A stretch of 64,000 nt of DNA from Lethocerus indicus. Its lineage: Eukaryota; Arthropoda; Insecta; Hemiptera; Belostomatidae. This document shows, one piece after another, positions 1 to 11,539 of this stretch. The notes under the pieces are model-generated. The model did not search any database and was not told where the DNA came from. It saw only the letters and a list, made by a program, of their open reading frames with translations. The translations under genes and the position numbers were made by a program. Each line of letters starts with the position of its first letter. Position 1 is the first letter of the stretch. The stretch lies in assembly GCA_019843655.1 (NCBI GenBank), contig JACDQD010000102.1, positions 5,031,501-5,095,500 on the forward strand. The letters run 5' to 3'.

Positions 1-479
1 GTCCGGTTTCGGATTCTCGTCTTGCCATTGTGCCATGGTAGTATACATTGGAGATCGTTATTCAATAAATCGTGCCAATTGATTGAGACAGGGCTACCGA
101 AATGCGTGGAGATCGTGAAATGGGAAACTGTCGCTCTGCGGTTTTCTATTCAGTTTCAAATAAAAGTCTGATTGGGACCCGATGGAACTATTGTAGTTTC
201 CTGGCGTTCTCCCTCCGGCCTAACTTTGTCCGGCCATGTTTCGAAACTAATTTGAATATTGGTCCAATTTTTTTGTTATTCGGCGTTTTTATTCGGGTTT
301 ATTATTCGGTGTATAGGTCCGGAACGGATTTGTTCATGCCAATACATCCTTTCTGTTCGTTCGATTGTTCTTGGAACGCTTTTTCTGTCACCGCGTTAAT
401 ATGAATATTCATTAAATATTGTTCCTGAACGATGTTCGATTTGATTAAGATTAAACCAAAGTCCGATGGTTCTAATTGG
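1..479 (+). other. Upstream region ending in a candidate 5' UTR exon donor
   Basis: No convincing coding sequence is visible here. Position 479 is followed by a near-perfect splice donor (TTGG|GTAAGT). An exon ending at 479 could join the strong acceptor at 1506/1507 and supply 5' UTR to the main gene. A frame opens at an ATG at 432 and reads 16 codons to the donor. If spliced to 1507 it would stay open to a TAG at 1567, giving an upstream ORF of about 36 codons that ends before the main start. The 5' edge of such an exon is not visible. The donor match is seen; its use is inferred. Confidence 0.25.
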
Positions 480-1506
480 GTAAGTTGAACAAACTTAATA
501 CAATTTAATTTTTGGGTCCTATGAAATACGCGTCCTGTCGTTTAGTACCTATCATCAACCGCGAGGGAAAAAACCTCCGGTATATGACCAACCAACTGAG
601 ACCATTAATCATACCAATAATCATTAATCAGTCCTCTCGGAAGGCAGCACTCGAATTGTAGCTGTCTTGTTATACCAGTATTATTAATTGAAAACAACGA
701 CAAACAAGAATGAAACTGGTACAACAAATAAACGGGGCCGTTAGTTGAAAAGTCCGATGGGTTTAAAAAAAAATCGGCCCAGAAACTTGTGCTTTGTAAA
801 GCATTTTCTGGTAAGCCGGCGTGGCGGGGGACGCGATGCGGGTCACGTCGGCTGGGGCAGGGGCCGCGGGTCACAGCCCCGCTGTCCGCACACGCCAAAA
901 TAAAACTTTTTATTACCACCACCTCAGCTACAATTGTGGCTGCCTCCCTATCTGAGTCAGCTGACCAGGCCTTCTGCATTCAGACGGCCATCTACGGCCG
1001 ATGTCTTCCCACGAAGAGCGGCCGATAATTTTCCTTTTTAAAATAAAATAAGCAATTTTTTGTCTAAGAAAATGTAAATGTTACTATTTAACAACGCGGA
1101 GTAAACAATACCTAAAATGAAGCCGGACTGGATTTTAAGGATTTAAGGATAACTGAGGTCTATATAATATTAAAATACGCGTGTTTTATTTTAATAATTC
1201 TTTTTCTGTGACGAATACAACAGGTTATAAAAGGTTAAAATTTTGTTAATATCGCGTTATGTTTGATGTGTGAAGTGGAATGAGATTGATTAAACCTCCT
1301 CTGAAGTCGTTCGCTTAGGGGTTGAGCGAGGACAGTTAAAATCGGGTTTAATGCCGTCGGTAATGAACGGAGGGTGAGGCGGCAGAGTTGAGTGGCGCCG
1401 CTAAGTGCTGACACTCTGCTGGTGGAGCAGCCTGTGCTCTGCGACTCTGACAGACTGGTGTACTACTGACTAACCTGTCCTCTCTCTCTCTCTCTCTGTG
1501 TTTCAG
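480..1506 (+). other. Non-coding stretch before exon 1, probable 5' UTR intron
   Basis: This stretch runs from the candidate donor at 480 to the AG at 1505-1506. A GC-rich block at about 800-1030 is open in several frames on both strands and looks compositional rather than coding. A second GC-rich block lies at 1370-1450. The 3' end has everything expected of an intron end: a CTAAC branch-point match at 1470-1474, a CT-rich tract and TTTCAG. I see no other gene. Confidence 0.4.
1470..1506 (+). other. Strong 3' splice site (branch point, pyrimidine tract, AG)
   Basis: CTAAC at 1470-1474 matches the metazoan branch-point consensus. It is followed by a nearly pure CT repeat (about 1479-1498) and TTTCAG ending at 1506. 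Branch point to AG is about 33 bases, a normal distance. This is the best 3' splice site in the window and sets the 5' edge of the first coding exon. Confidence 0.75.
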
Positions 1507-1609
1507 GTGGAAGGAGGATCCAGCCGTCGCCGGCCGGGAAGGCGAGTGTTTCGGGTCTCGCGGGTGTAGTGTGTGGGTAGTATGAGGTGGTCATCGCCCA
1601 GCTAGCACC
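1507..1609 (+). other. 5' UTR part of the first coding exon, with a short upstream ORF
   Basis: This is the GC-rich leader between the acceptor and the main start codon. It contains one upstream ATG at 1582 that reads 7 sense codons and stops at TAG 1603-1605, only four bases before the main ATG. Upstream ORFs that end just before the main start commonly lower or tune translation; that effect is inferred here. Since the exon begins at an acceptor, at least one more 5' exon must exist upstream, either at or before 479 or outside the window. Confidence 0.55.
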
Positions 1610-1658
1610 ATGGCCTGGACCTACTTCAGCATTCTAATCGCCCTTCTCTCTATCATCG
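1610..1658 (+). CDS. First coding exon: hydrophobic N-terminus (signal peptide or anchor), unknown gene
   Basis: I do not recognise the gene. The ATG at 1610 sits in an excellent context (CACCATGG). The exon encodes MAWTYFSILIALLSIIG, a short uncharged N-terminus with a hydrophobic core, as in a cleavable signal peptide or signal anchor. It ends with the first base of a Gly codon at a good donor (TCG|GTACGT), so the intron is phase 1. Signal-peptide exons very often end in phase 1 and are joined to phase 1-1 ectodomain modules. The next exon visible with certainty in the matching phase is the membrane-helix exon at 61677; two possible phase 1-1 exons lie between. Past the donor the frame stays open as intron DNA only to about 1876. 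Direct joining to 61677 would give a 57-residue protein with two close hydrophobic segments. Confidence 0.65.
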
Positions 1659-2395
1659 GTACGTTTCTTCTTATAAGCCAAATAAGAACACTGCACCTCG
1701 CCATCCCCATCAGTATGTATGACAACCCACGCTGTTGTATTGCCTATTTATTTATTGCCCCTATAGACGGGTTTACACACTTTCAGTATTGTAAATATAT
1801 TTATATATATATATGTTTAATTAATATTATAATCACGCAATTTTGTCGAAACCAATCACGACACCTAGTGCGATAGATTTGATCAGAAATATTGTAGACG
1901 CATGTCAGCAGCTATAATATATCCTTTCGTATTTATTATTTAGCGATCATTTAATTTAATGAAACAATTGTAAAAATAGGTTTCAATTATGACAATTATA
2001 CTGTAGATGTAATATTTCTTTTAGCTAAACTGAAAATAAAGGACCTTCCGTTCGTAATATTTTCTCCTGCGAGGCGTACCGCTCGGCTACAGAAATACTG
2101 AATGTTTATGAACCCGTTAGCTTAATAATAACAATAATATCGTAATTTTTTACTGTTGTTTATTCATAATATTAAAATCCGAAACTTAAATAATGTAATA
2201 TTAGTAAATAAGAATTCTTATTGACATTTGTAATTGTTTACATGTTTTTTTTTACAAATGTATGCATATTTCGTTCCGAAAACTAAAACTAGCGATTAAT
2301 GCTTTTAAGCGACGAATTTTTAGATATCTATTTTATCACTATATAATGTAAAATGTATCGAAAAATTTTTATTAATAATTTATCTTGTTTAGAAT
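1659..2395 (+). other. Start of the giant phase-1 intron, AT-rich
   Basis: The DNA becomes strongly AT-rich straight after the donor at 1659 and includes a short TA-rich run near 1795-1815. I see no coding pattern, RNA gene or repeat copy before the foldback element. Confidence 0.5.
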
Positions 2396-2680
2396 ACATG
2401 TTTTGTGGTCTGCGAGGGGTTGGAATACCGTAGATTTCGTGCGTTTCTCACTCTTCTCGTTGGTGTGATCTTTTGCTAGAATTGTTTCGACGGCTCTCCA
2501 TCTTCAGTACCGATGTTAGTCACTTCGGCACTTCGGATGTTTTTTAGGCATCCTCACTGCACTGTCACTGTCAGTTGTACTGCGGTACGGACACAGCTAC
2601 TGAAGGTGGCGAGCGGCCGAAACCGGTCTAGCAAAAGACCGAACCAGCTGGAGGAGAGAGAAACACGCGAAATCTTAGGT
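2396..2680 (+). mobile_element. Foldback/MITE-like element, copy A
   Basis: The left end carries the same unique head as two other copies (TGTTTTGTGGTCTGCGAGG). An arm starting at about 2430 follows. The right arm (about 2595-2677) is its diverged inverted copy, with shared blocks around GCTAGA/TCTAGC and CATCTTCAGTA/TACTGAAGG. The arms contain no transposase frame, so this is non-autonomous. The frames open on both strands here follow from the inverted-repeat structure and are not genes. It is more diverged than the copy at 48923-49235, so it is probably older. Confidence 0.75.
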
Positions 2681-5600
2681 AATAATTTTTCGATAATTTT
2701 GCTAAGAATGTCGAAATTATTATTTCGTGCTTTATACAATCGAATTAGAACAATATTTCCGCCCGATAAAGCAGAGTTGGCGAGATCAAACAGGTCGTGC
2801 GCTGTGGGGTTAACCCGAAATATAAGAATTAAAACGGCCAGGATTCGGTCGGATGAGCGATCGATAAAACCAATCAGGAGGCGACAAATTGGGGGTTGGG
2901 GTGGGGCGACGTCCGTGAAATTGGCAGTTTCCATTGAGCTCATACTTTTTTCGGGGCCGTCGGCTGGTCGCGGTGAGAAGCCCGAGCCCGCGCGGGTCAG
3001 AGTTCAACCTCCCAAAGGTCACTGTCGCACTCATTATTCAACCTTCAATTAAAGACACCCGCCCACCATCAGAAACAAAGTAATTTCGTTTCGTTTGAAG
3101 GGTAATTTGAATCCTCTCGAGTTTGGAATGGAGGGGATGATAAAAATATTGAAAAAGTTGTCAAACTTAAAGCCGTATTAAAAGATTATATTTCTGACTC
3201 CGAGAAAAAAAACTGTTGTTTGCCCTTTTCAACTCCGGGTTTAATACTCGCGCTCTACTTGCTCTTCAAACACAGCAATTGATCTTTCCAGTAGATTGAT
3301 TTCGTATCGCTATACCCTAATAAGTCAATCTTCTTTCAATTCATTACAGACAGACATTGTATTACATGACGGAATACGTAATTTAAAACTAAGTTAAATT
3401 AATCTATTGCGTTATTATTCATTTCTCAGAGTAAATTATACTTTTCCAATGCCATTCTCAAATTTACTGCAAGTCATTCGCCCTTATTATAGGAGGTTGT
3501 CTTCATTTTTCGGCGGTGCAGTTAATAAATTGCCGTCGCTCTTAGTAACTCCAATTAATCTTTACACGAATGCCGGAATTGTCCGTGAGCCGCTAAAAGA
3601 ATAATAACGCTGGTAACTGCTTTGGTTGGGGGGGGGGGTGGGAGAGCATTAAATAATATAGGGGCTTTTGGCGAGGAAATTAAAGCGGGAAATAATCCCA
3701 GTTTACAACGAATCATGGGTGAGGCCGCCGTGTTAACCCCGCCGGGGGTGGAGGGGAAAAAATTAATGTCGGGTCGGCCGAGCTAAGTTCATATTATGGG
3801 CGGCCATTTTTCAACACATTTATTGTGATAAACGGTACGCCATTTTCCAGGTGAGATGAGCCCAACCGCCCGCGGCGACAAAATGGTTGTTCTTGTCCAG
3901 CGCAATTTGACTCTGAAACAATGAAAGTATTAGAATCGCATTTTCTGACAACACTGAAACGAAACATCGGTTATTCCCTTATAAGTAATGTATAAATTTG
4001 AACTTTTTAATTTCAATCCTTCACCTATCAAACATATATTCGTACATTTGACTACACAAACACGTCTCAGTATCTCGTGCATTAACTTCATCCGTATCAG
4101 CGTTTTCTCGAATTGCTCGTTTATCTATTAAATGCGGGTTCCTCCACTCTCGGAGATTCTATTATCCCATCCAAGTTGTTAAATACATAGTTCATTTCCT
4201 TTAACGAAGGAGTGAATACTTGCGGACGATGTTCCCAAGCCGAGCGTTTAGAATTAGGTTTGTAGACGGTTGCACTTCTGAGGAGGAACCGATGCGGTTA
4301 GATTCGACTAAGCTATTTATTATCGGATTAGGAATAGGGGGAGGGACGGGAACAAATATTACCCTTTGTCCATAACTGTGGGTGGAATTAGGCCCTGTGC
4401 AAATGAACTCGGGAGTTCCGCCCGGACCCCTTTCAACAATTCAAATATCGTTATCTCTTCGCCCGAAATGGGGGTATTTATCGCCCTTGAAGAAGGTGCC
4501 CGGTCGAAAACTGAAGTTATTAGAAGCAGTTAATAGGATCCCATTATATAAATTCTAAGAACGGGTTTCCAATTAATTGGCGCTATATATTTTGTCCCGG
4601 AGGAACTTTTAAGTTTCGCTTGGCAATTAAAACCGGGCGGTACTTACAGCTGCCAACTGCAATGGGAACCTGAGGATAAGAAACAGTTAATATATTCGCC
4701 CTTTCCGGGAGTACCTAAATGACTCAAACCAACTATCGACAAATTGTAGTTTCTTTTTCAGAGACATCAATTTATTTAGCTGTAGTTACCTAACGCGAAC
4801 GAAGCTGCAGTTTTGCTTATTGGTAGGAAGATTGGTAAGAAGAAACAGTAGTAATTTTGGAAAATTATAAATCAGATTTCATGGGGCTCCAGTGATAAAC
4901 CATAAAGCGAAACTTTAAAATAAAAAAAATTAATCTCTAAGCCAATGAAATACCTTCAGGGCATATTATATCAGAAGGTGTCGGGGATTAAATAAAAAAA
5001 TTTATTCGGATGGCTGAAATGGAATTATTTTCAACGGGGGAATCTCGCCTTCTTTGGCCTGATCCCTAAGAAATGGACTTTAATCCCTGTTTAGGCTTTA
5101 ATCACTTTCCTGATTTAGTTTTATTCCTTATTCAGCAAATGACAAAACACAACTTGATCGTATTAAAAAGAAGCCCCGTTACTGATGACAATTAAGCTTA
5201 TATGCCTCGCCATTGTTTAATATTACACGTTACTCTCATAATGTGCCCGCTTTGTAAACTTCGCGAAACTCAATAGAAAGATACGCTATTGTGCTTACAT
5301 AACAATTTGAGCCACGAGTAATAATTATATGCCTGTATTGTGGAGGCGGCCGTATTAATTATATTCGTCTTGCGTACGGACTGATCACGCGTTCGTACCC
5401 ACTTCCATTAACGTAATCAGTCCACTCTTCTTTTGCGCTAACAATCTGCATTTGAAAGGGCCGCCATTAGCGGGCCAAATGAGTGGGGCTCGACCGCGCC
5501 ACCGTTCGACCAGTCCTTAATTACTGGAGATGATGGAAAACACAGCACTGCCTGCACTAGCCGCTCGAACACGCACCAAAAATAAATAGGTCCTGTTTGT

Positions 5601-8600
5601 TCGGAATAACTAGAGCCGATAATATTATAATAAGAAAAAATTTAAAAACGTTTGTCGAGAATTTCTGCGAAGGTGCGTTAAAGGGGGCGACAGCCGAATG
5701 ACTCCGTTGTAATAGTCGTAGACGTTTACGAGCTAATGCGTAATAAGTGCATTGGGTTCGAATAAATATTTTTTATTGTATAACATCAGAAAGTAAAATC
5801 TATGGTGTGGTGAGGTAAATAAAATTCAGAAATGAAATTCGTCAAAACGTTTTAACCGCTCTAGTTGGGTGTAGTTCGCTCCAGCGTCCGCTATCTGTCA
5901 GGGAAGGAATCGAACCACGAACCAACAACCCCTCTATGGAATATAACTGTTTAATTTCGCTGAATATCCTACCGGATAGTCTGGCTTATATTGTTTTCAA
6001 ACCTAGCGATTGTGAGGAAAAGGTTCAAACCGGTGTAGGGCAGGCTGGAGCCAACGAAGAGTGATGAATTCTTGATGGCCTCGTGCCAGTTAATCCGAGC
6101 AAATATTAGGGACGAGCGGAGGTTTTATTCAATTAGACGCGTTTCGGAGGAGGGGCCCAGTCAATCGGCAATAGAGCCACTGGTTAAGGGCCGCTGCGGT
6201 TCATGGATATTCATGGGAACTGAAAGCTGTGTGAAGGGGTCAGCGGCTCGTGGCCCGCGAAACCGGCCTATTGATTTAGCCGGGCCACCTGGAGAGGCGA
6301 AGTGCGCTCCGCGGAGGAGGAAACACAACAGTACTCGGCCCCATTCTGCCAACCGGGAAAGGGGATGAGCCTAACTCGATTCGGGGCCGAAACCTCCCAC
6401 CGGCCATTTACATTTATTTTCGTTACGGAGTCCCCCCACCGCCAACGCAAAACCACTCGGGTCGAAGATTGAACAACATTTTCGGAGTTATAGTTGTTTC
6501 AATCCCGATACAGCTAACTGTTAACGCGTAATTCACGAAACAACAGACCCGAGTCTCAGTTAAATTGAAACAATATTCATTTAACTCGAGGGTGCATAAA
6601 TTCATATGAAATGATTGAACATTTCTATTAAAAAGAAAAAAAAAGGACTGTACATTCGCAGAACGATCACTCTTGTGGCCTTTCACCGGGAAAATGGTTT
6701 TCCAAACCTTTACAAATAAATTTATTAACTTCGCCACGGACAATCAGTGTTTATATAAACGTCTGAATACACCGAAATCAAATAAAACTTAGTACCAACT
6801 CGCTCAAAAAAGAGCAATGATAATCATCGGAATCGAATAGCAAGAACATTCCAATTGAATTTAATGCGTTATTTCCCATTCCAGGATTCTATTCAATTAT
6901 TGTTCTAAGGTATATTTTGATTGGATTATCGTTCTAACATCGTTAATGAACGAGACTAGGTTCAGTTAGGATTGTAGACAAGAGGAGAATTTCATCAGAA
7001 ATTGTTGCATGAAAAGTAAACCGTGAAAGGAATCGTGTCTGAGATCGTAAGTTTGTAATTGGTCGGTGTTTAATTAATATAATATAAATAATAAAAATTG
7101 GGTACCTATATAACGTCTATATTTCTATAACACTAGGCCGTGTAAGCTGTCCTCGGACAAAGGCTGTAGTGTTTCCCTGTATTTATGTCGTCGAGTGCAG
7201 CACTTCCGGGGATTTCCGAACTTTGCGTACCGGTTAATTATTGTACGTAGGTGGGAGAGTTTTGCGGCTTTTCCTGGGGGGGGGGACTTACGGCCGGGGA
7301 ATTGGCGCGAAGCTAGGGGCCCACACAGACAACTTTGTCCTAATTACTTGTGTAGGCCCAGAAACTCCGACTGTCTCCGAAGAGGTTCAACCGCAGGCTT
7401 TCCCCTGCCAAGCCCCGCTGGCCTCTGGGTTTTCAGACTCCCGGCACATATCAGACTGACACAACTTTTTCCCTCTTAAATCCAGGTCTACCGCCTGCTC
7501 GTAGGGTTATTTGAAATATTTGCGTATTTCTTTCGTAACTGCTCCTATTCGTACTTTAAGATGTCCTGTTCGATTTATTTATGTCCGCATAAGGAAATTG
7601 GTTTCAACATGCAATCAAAACTATAATACACTATTTAGATAACAATAAAAATATTGTCTTACTGATATTTTATTTTAAGATTTTCTAATTTTCAAAATAT
7701 TTAACACCAGTAATATAGTGGTACATTAAACTCCAAATGGACTGCCTCAGACTGAATCCAGCGGTATTTGGCGACCGACAATAATTGACCGGAGTTGAGC
7801 GGCTTGGATATGGCCCGTGCTTAATAAATGTCAAGGGGAGCTAGGAGGGGGGCAATTTTACCGGTTTTCAGCCGGTGAAATCGATTCAGTTATTGATATT
7901 TCCTTTGAGGCGGCGAGCTGAGATAGAACCGGCTAATTAACGGTTGATGGGGCGCCACCCTCTTTGTTTTTCCCTCGCCGTTAATTAAAAGCTCCGCCGG
8001 CATCGATTGGCCTCACTTCGGTTATGCGGTTGTTGCCGGCAAATATCGAAACGTTTTCAAATAATACAGACAGAGAGGGGGTTTCACTATAGACCCAGTT
8101 GTAAACTATTATTCGGACGAGGTAATAAATGGTGTCAGGTTGCGAATACCCTGAAGTTCGTCACGGTCTAAATTTGTGTTTTTAAAAACTCTTACTCCGA
8201 TATTCTGATTACTTCATAACACCATGAACTCTATTTCCTGCGAATGAATATTTATATAGGATAGACACGAATACCGGAGTTAGAAGTATATCATAGTGCC
8301 GTACACAAGTGTACACAAGTTTATAGATTCGTGTAGTCTTAACAAATAATACGCAAAAAAATATGTTTCAAATTTCATATTTGATCCAGATCTGTATCTT
8401 GTCATCCGGAATTCACGATTCGGTGATTGAATTCAATCACTCGAGAGTCCCTCCCTTTGTAAATACCAAACGCTTTCGAGTAGTAAATTATCAAACCTTA
8501 TGTAGACAAACGAACGATGCCAACGCAATAGATGGTTTCGTAGATGTATCGATTTTAGTGAGCGCCCCGGTGGGTGGCTGTTAGTTAGGACGGAAGGCCA

Positions 8601-11406
8601 AACTTCAAAGGGCGTCCGACCACTATTTAGCCGATAATACCCTAATACTCGATCGAATCATCGGCGTAACTAGTTTCCGGCCAGACACGAATAACGCCTA
8701 ACCCGCTCTGTGAGATAATAAAATCAATACGGGGCGTAATAAGGCCCAAACTGCACGTAAAGGGTCGTGGGAGCGCAACGCTCTGTATAACTGCGTTTTG
8801 AGAGCGGCCACTCGGCTGTGTGCCCATGCTCTGCGTTAGCATGAGAGAGGGTGAAAGCGGGGCAGTCCCATTTTGTTATCGCCTTGACATTTCCCTTTTG
8901 GGCCGGTGCCTCGGGCTCTTAACGCCTCGAGAGGATCGAGAGCACTCGAACTCCCCTTCTTATAACTTGAGCGATGACCAAGAATCCTCGTGAACCTTTG
9001 TTTTCATGAATGCACCACAAAGCGAAGGGGACGTTTGTTCCAAATCAAACGACGCCGCTTTCATTTGTCGTAAAATATTTATTTATAATACAAGCCTACG
9101 AATAAAATAGAAAAAATGGTATAGTTTCAGGCTGTCTAAGGAATTAAGCAGCAAATGCAACCTGCCGGATGCTCATTACACCTGCGTCATTACATAAAAT
9201 AGAGTGATTGAAACACTTCATTTTCAATGTTTTCCTAACCTATATTTGGTCCCGTACATGAAATTTAATATGGGCCGTTCATTTATAATTCAAACAATTA
9301 GTAACTTTCAAATTATCATCGCTTTTGGTCTTAAAGGGCGTTCTCGCAATGGAGAGCTCAGTCCTTTATTGATGGGACGTTAAAGAAATTAACTCTAATA
9401 CTTTGAACATCACTAGTCGCTAGTTTCGTAGCTCAAAAGATTTTTACTACAAAAATTATTTCAGATTCACGAAAACTCCAAAATATTCCGTTTACCATCA
9501 TGATTTTAATTTAATTTCCAGGAGAGGTTAAATTAACGTTAAATTCATTTAATTCAAACATATTTTTAGGCTCGACTGTTTCAAGTTATAGGTTCTAGTT
9601 TTTCTAGATTCCACAGCACTATCGATATTTCCCAATTTATTATCGGATGTCATTGAAAAGGGGTCGTTTTTGTCATTCGACCAATACGAAAAATGTTCCT
9701 CGTATTTTCCCGCTGTTACAGCTTAAATTGCGAATACACCTGGCATTCTATAATAAACACCGGCAGGGCGAATTCACATGATAAATCATTGTTGCGCTTT
9801 GATAAAGAGAATAAAAAATGGGCTCCGCTGAGAGGGAATCTCGCTCTGAATCCCAAACAAGCACCTGGCCTAAGATGTATCGATTTACACACGTCGCTTC
9901 AACTTACTCGCTGGTTATATTTTGTGCTCGCCAGACTTTTTTTCGGTACCGTGAGCTAAAATTCAAGACGGACATTTATCGGCTTACTTTAACAAGAAGG
10001 GTGCGGCAATTCTCTCCGTATAGTATTTTAATATAAAGAGTAATACCTTGTATATTATTTCCAGTTGACAGACGAATTTAAATTAAGCGAATAATAATAC
10101 TAAGGCCTGTATATTTATGAAATATACCTGCCAACTTTTTTTTTTACAGTGGAAACCTTTTTCAATATATGGGCTCTGTGTTGATACCGCGGAATATTCC
10201 AGGATTTTATGTAATGGTTGCATATCAACGAGCGTATCTTAATAAATTAATTCACTTAGTTTAGATTAATACTAGTACGAATTAATAAATCGGAAAGAAA
10301 TCAGTTGCTCAACTGCTTTAGCAATGACAACCGAATTCGGGGATATCGGTCCTTTTGTTCGAAGAATTTTCCAAAGTTGATAAACGTTTGACTAATTAAT
10401 TCAATATTCTATTACTTTAGTGTTGTTATTTAATTTTATTTGCGTTATCTAAATATAAAATGTGGAAAAAATGATATTACTGTAATGATCGGAGTGCTAA
10501 AGTGTATTTTTCGACACTCTGAAAGCCCGCAGCGGCTGTTCCAAACGATTTACGCTTTATTCATCCCGAGGTGCAGGCGTTTACCGGGCGTGGATTGGAC
10601 AGCCGGGACGAAACTTAGTGAAGCGCGAGCACCACTTCAGTTGCAGGACAATGGAAATTCATAAGTCACAGTGTACGCTGGGTGACCAAACTTTCGGTTC
10701 GTCATGGCGGGATTCCCTGCCTGTAGTTAGCGTTAGAAACCGGTAACGGTAGAAGATCTATTTTCTGATCGACTAGTGAAGATCGAAAGGATGATGATAC
10801 CGTTTATTACCTATTAATCGAAACTTTTTCGAACTTGCCAATAATATTTCAACTAACGGTCTAAAATATAACAACTACACTGCATGTTAGGCGCCAAGTT
10901 CTGTCGCTGTGAGAACTAGGTTGGCAGTAGTAACGTGGGAGGAATCGCGGCGTGGTGGGATCGGGCGGGAACGTTTGATACAAAGTCCGTACCGCCAACA
11001 GGCATCACAACCCCTTCCAATGGACTCTCTGCACTGGGCTAATCAGCCTTTGAACAATTAACTAGCCCTTTGCTAATAGCGTCTCACACTAACACCAGTC
11101 CATACGTGGCCGTTCGGCTAGCGACACGTTTTACCCTGTGGTATCTCCGATGCTGAGCCACTGAGAGTGGTAATCCCATCATCACGACCCATTAGTCCAG
11201 CGCCCCTTCAATGCATTTTAACTCACCAAACAAAATACGCCTACTGGCACGAGGATTGAAAATAAATAGCACTAGGAATTAAGTACATTTCATAGTTAAG
11301 TACATTCTTTAATAACTTACTTTTCTATTTTTATATTAAAATATTCAGTTTTTATTTGTCTATGAAACATTCGCTTTCTCTTTAAATAAAAATTGTTAGA
11401 TATAGA
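2681..11406. other. Intron sequence with GC-rich blocks, no supported gene
   Basis: AT-rich DNA here alternates with GC-rich blocks, for example about 2890-3010, 3720-3800, 5440-5530, 6140-6460, 7255-7450, 7880-8040 and 8640-8840. A run of ten or more G lies near 3628-3640 and another near 7277-7287. The blocks are open in several frames at once, which argues for composition rather than coding. They could be conserved regulatory elements of a gene with giant introns; alignment to relatives would be needed to tell. I see no RNA gene. Confidence 0.4.
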
Positions 11407-11539
11407 TTAACTGGCGCTCCCCTATGTGTGATGCGGAAATGTACTTAACTAAAATTCATTGGTTGCACTTGCATTGATAAACTAGCGCCCCCTAAGAGTG
11501 ATGCGGAAATTTACTTAACTAAAGTTCGTTGGGTGCAAC
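11407..11539 (+). repeat. Two-copy tandem repeat, about 70 bp unit
   Basis: Two adjacent diverged units share GTGATGCGGAAAT, TACTTAACTAAA and a CTAGCGCCCCC-like segment, with a spacing of about 70 bases between the GTGATGCGG blocks. The same two-unit repeat occurs in reverse orientation at 32501-32645. A related word (TTAAGTACATTTC) occurs just upstream at about 11280-11305. No coding potential is visible. It may be a satellite monomer or the terminal part of a mobile element. Confidence 0.75.

Noticed and set aside
3828..3900. TTTTCCAG|GTGAGA read as an exon border
   Set aside because: It fits as donor or acceptor, but the upstream frame has no start and the downstream phase-1 frame stops after 24 codons without a donor.
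5870..5940. Minus-strand GGTTCGATTCC resembling a tRNA T-loop
   Set aside because: Neighbouring bases do not form a T stem and no D-arm or acceptor stem is present, so it is not a tRNA gene.
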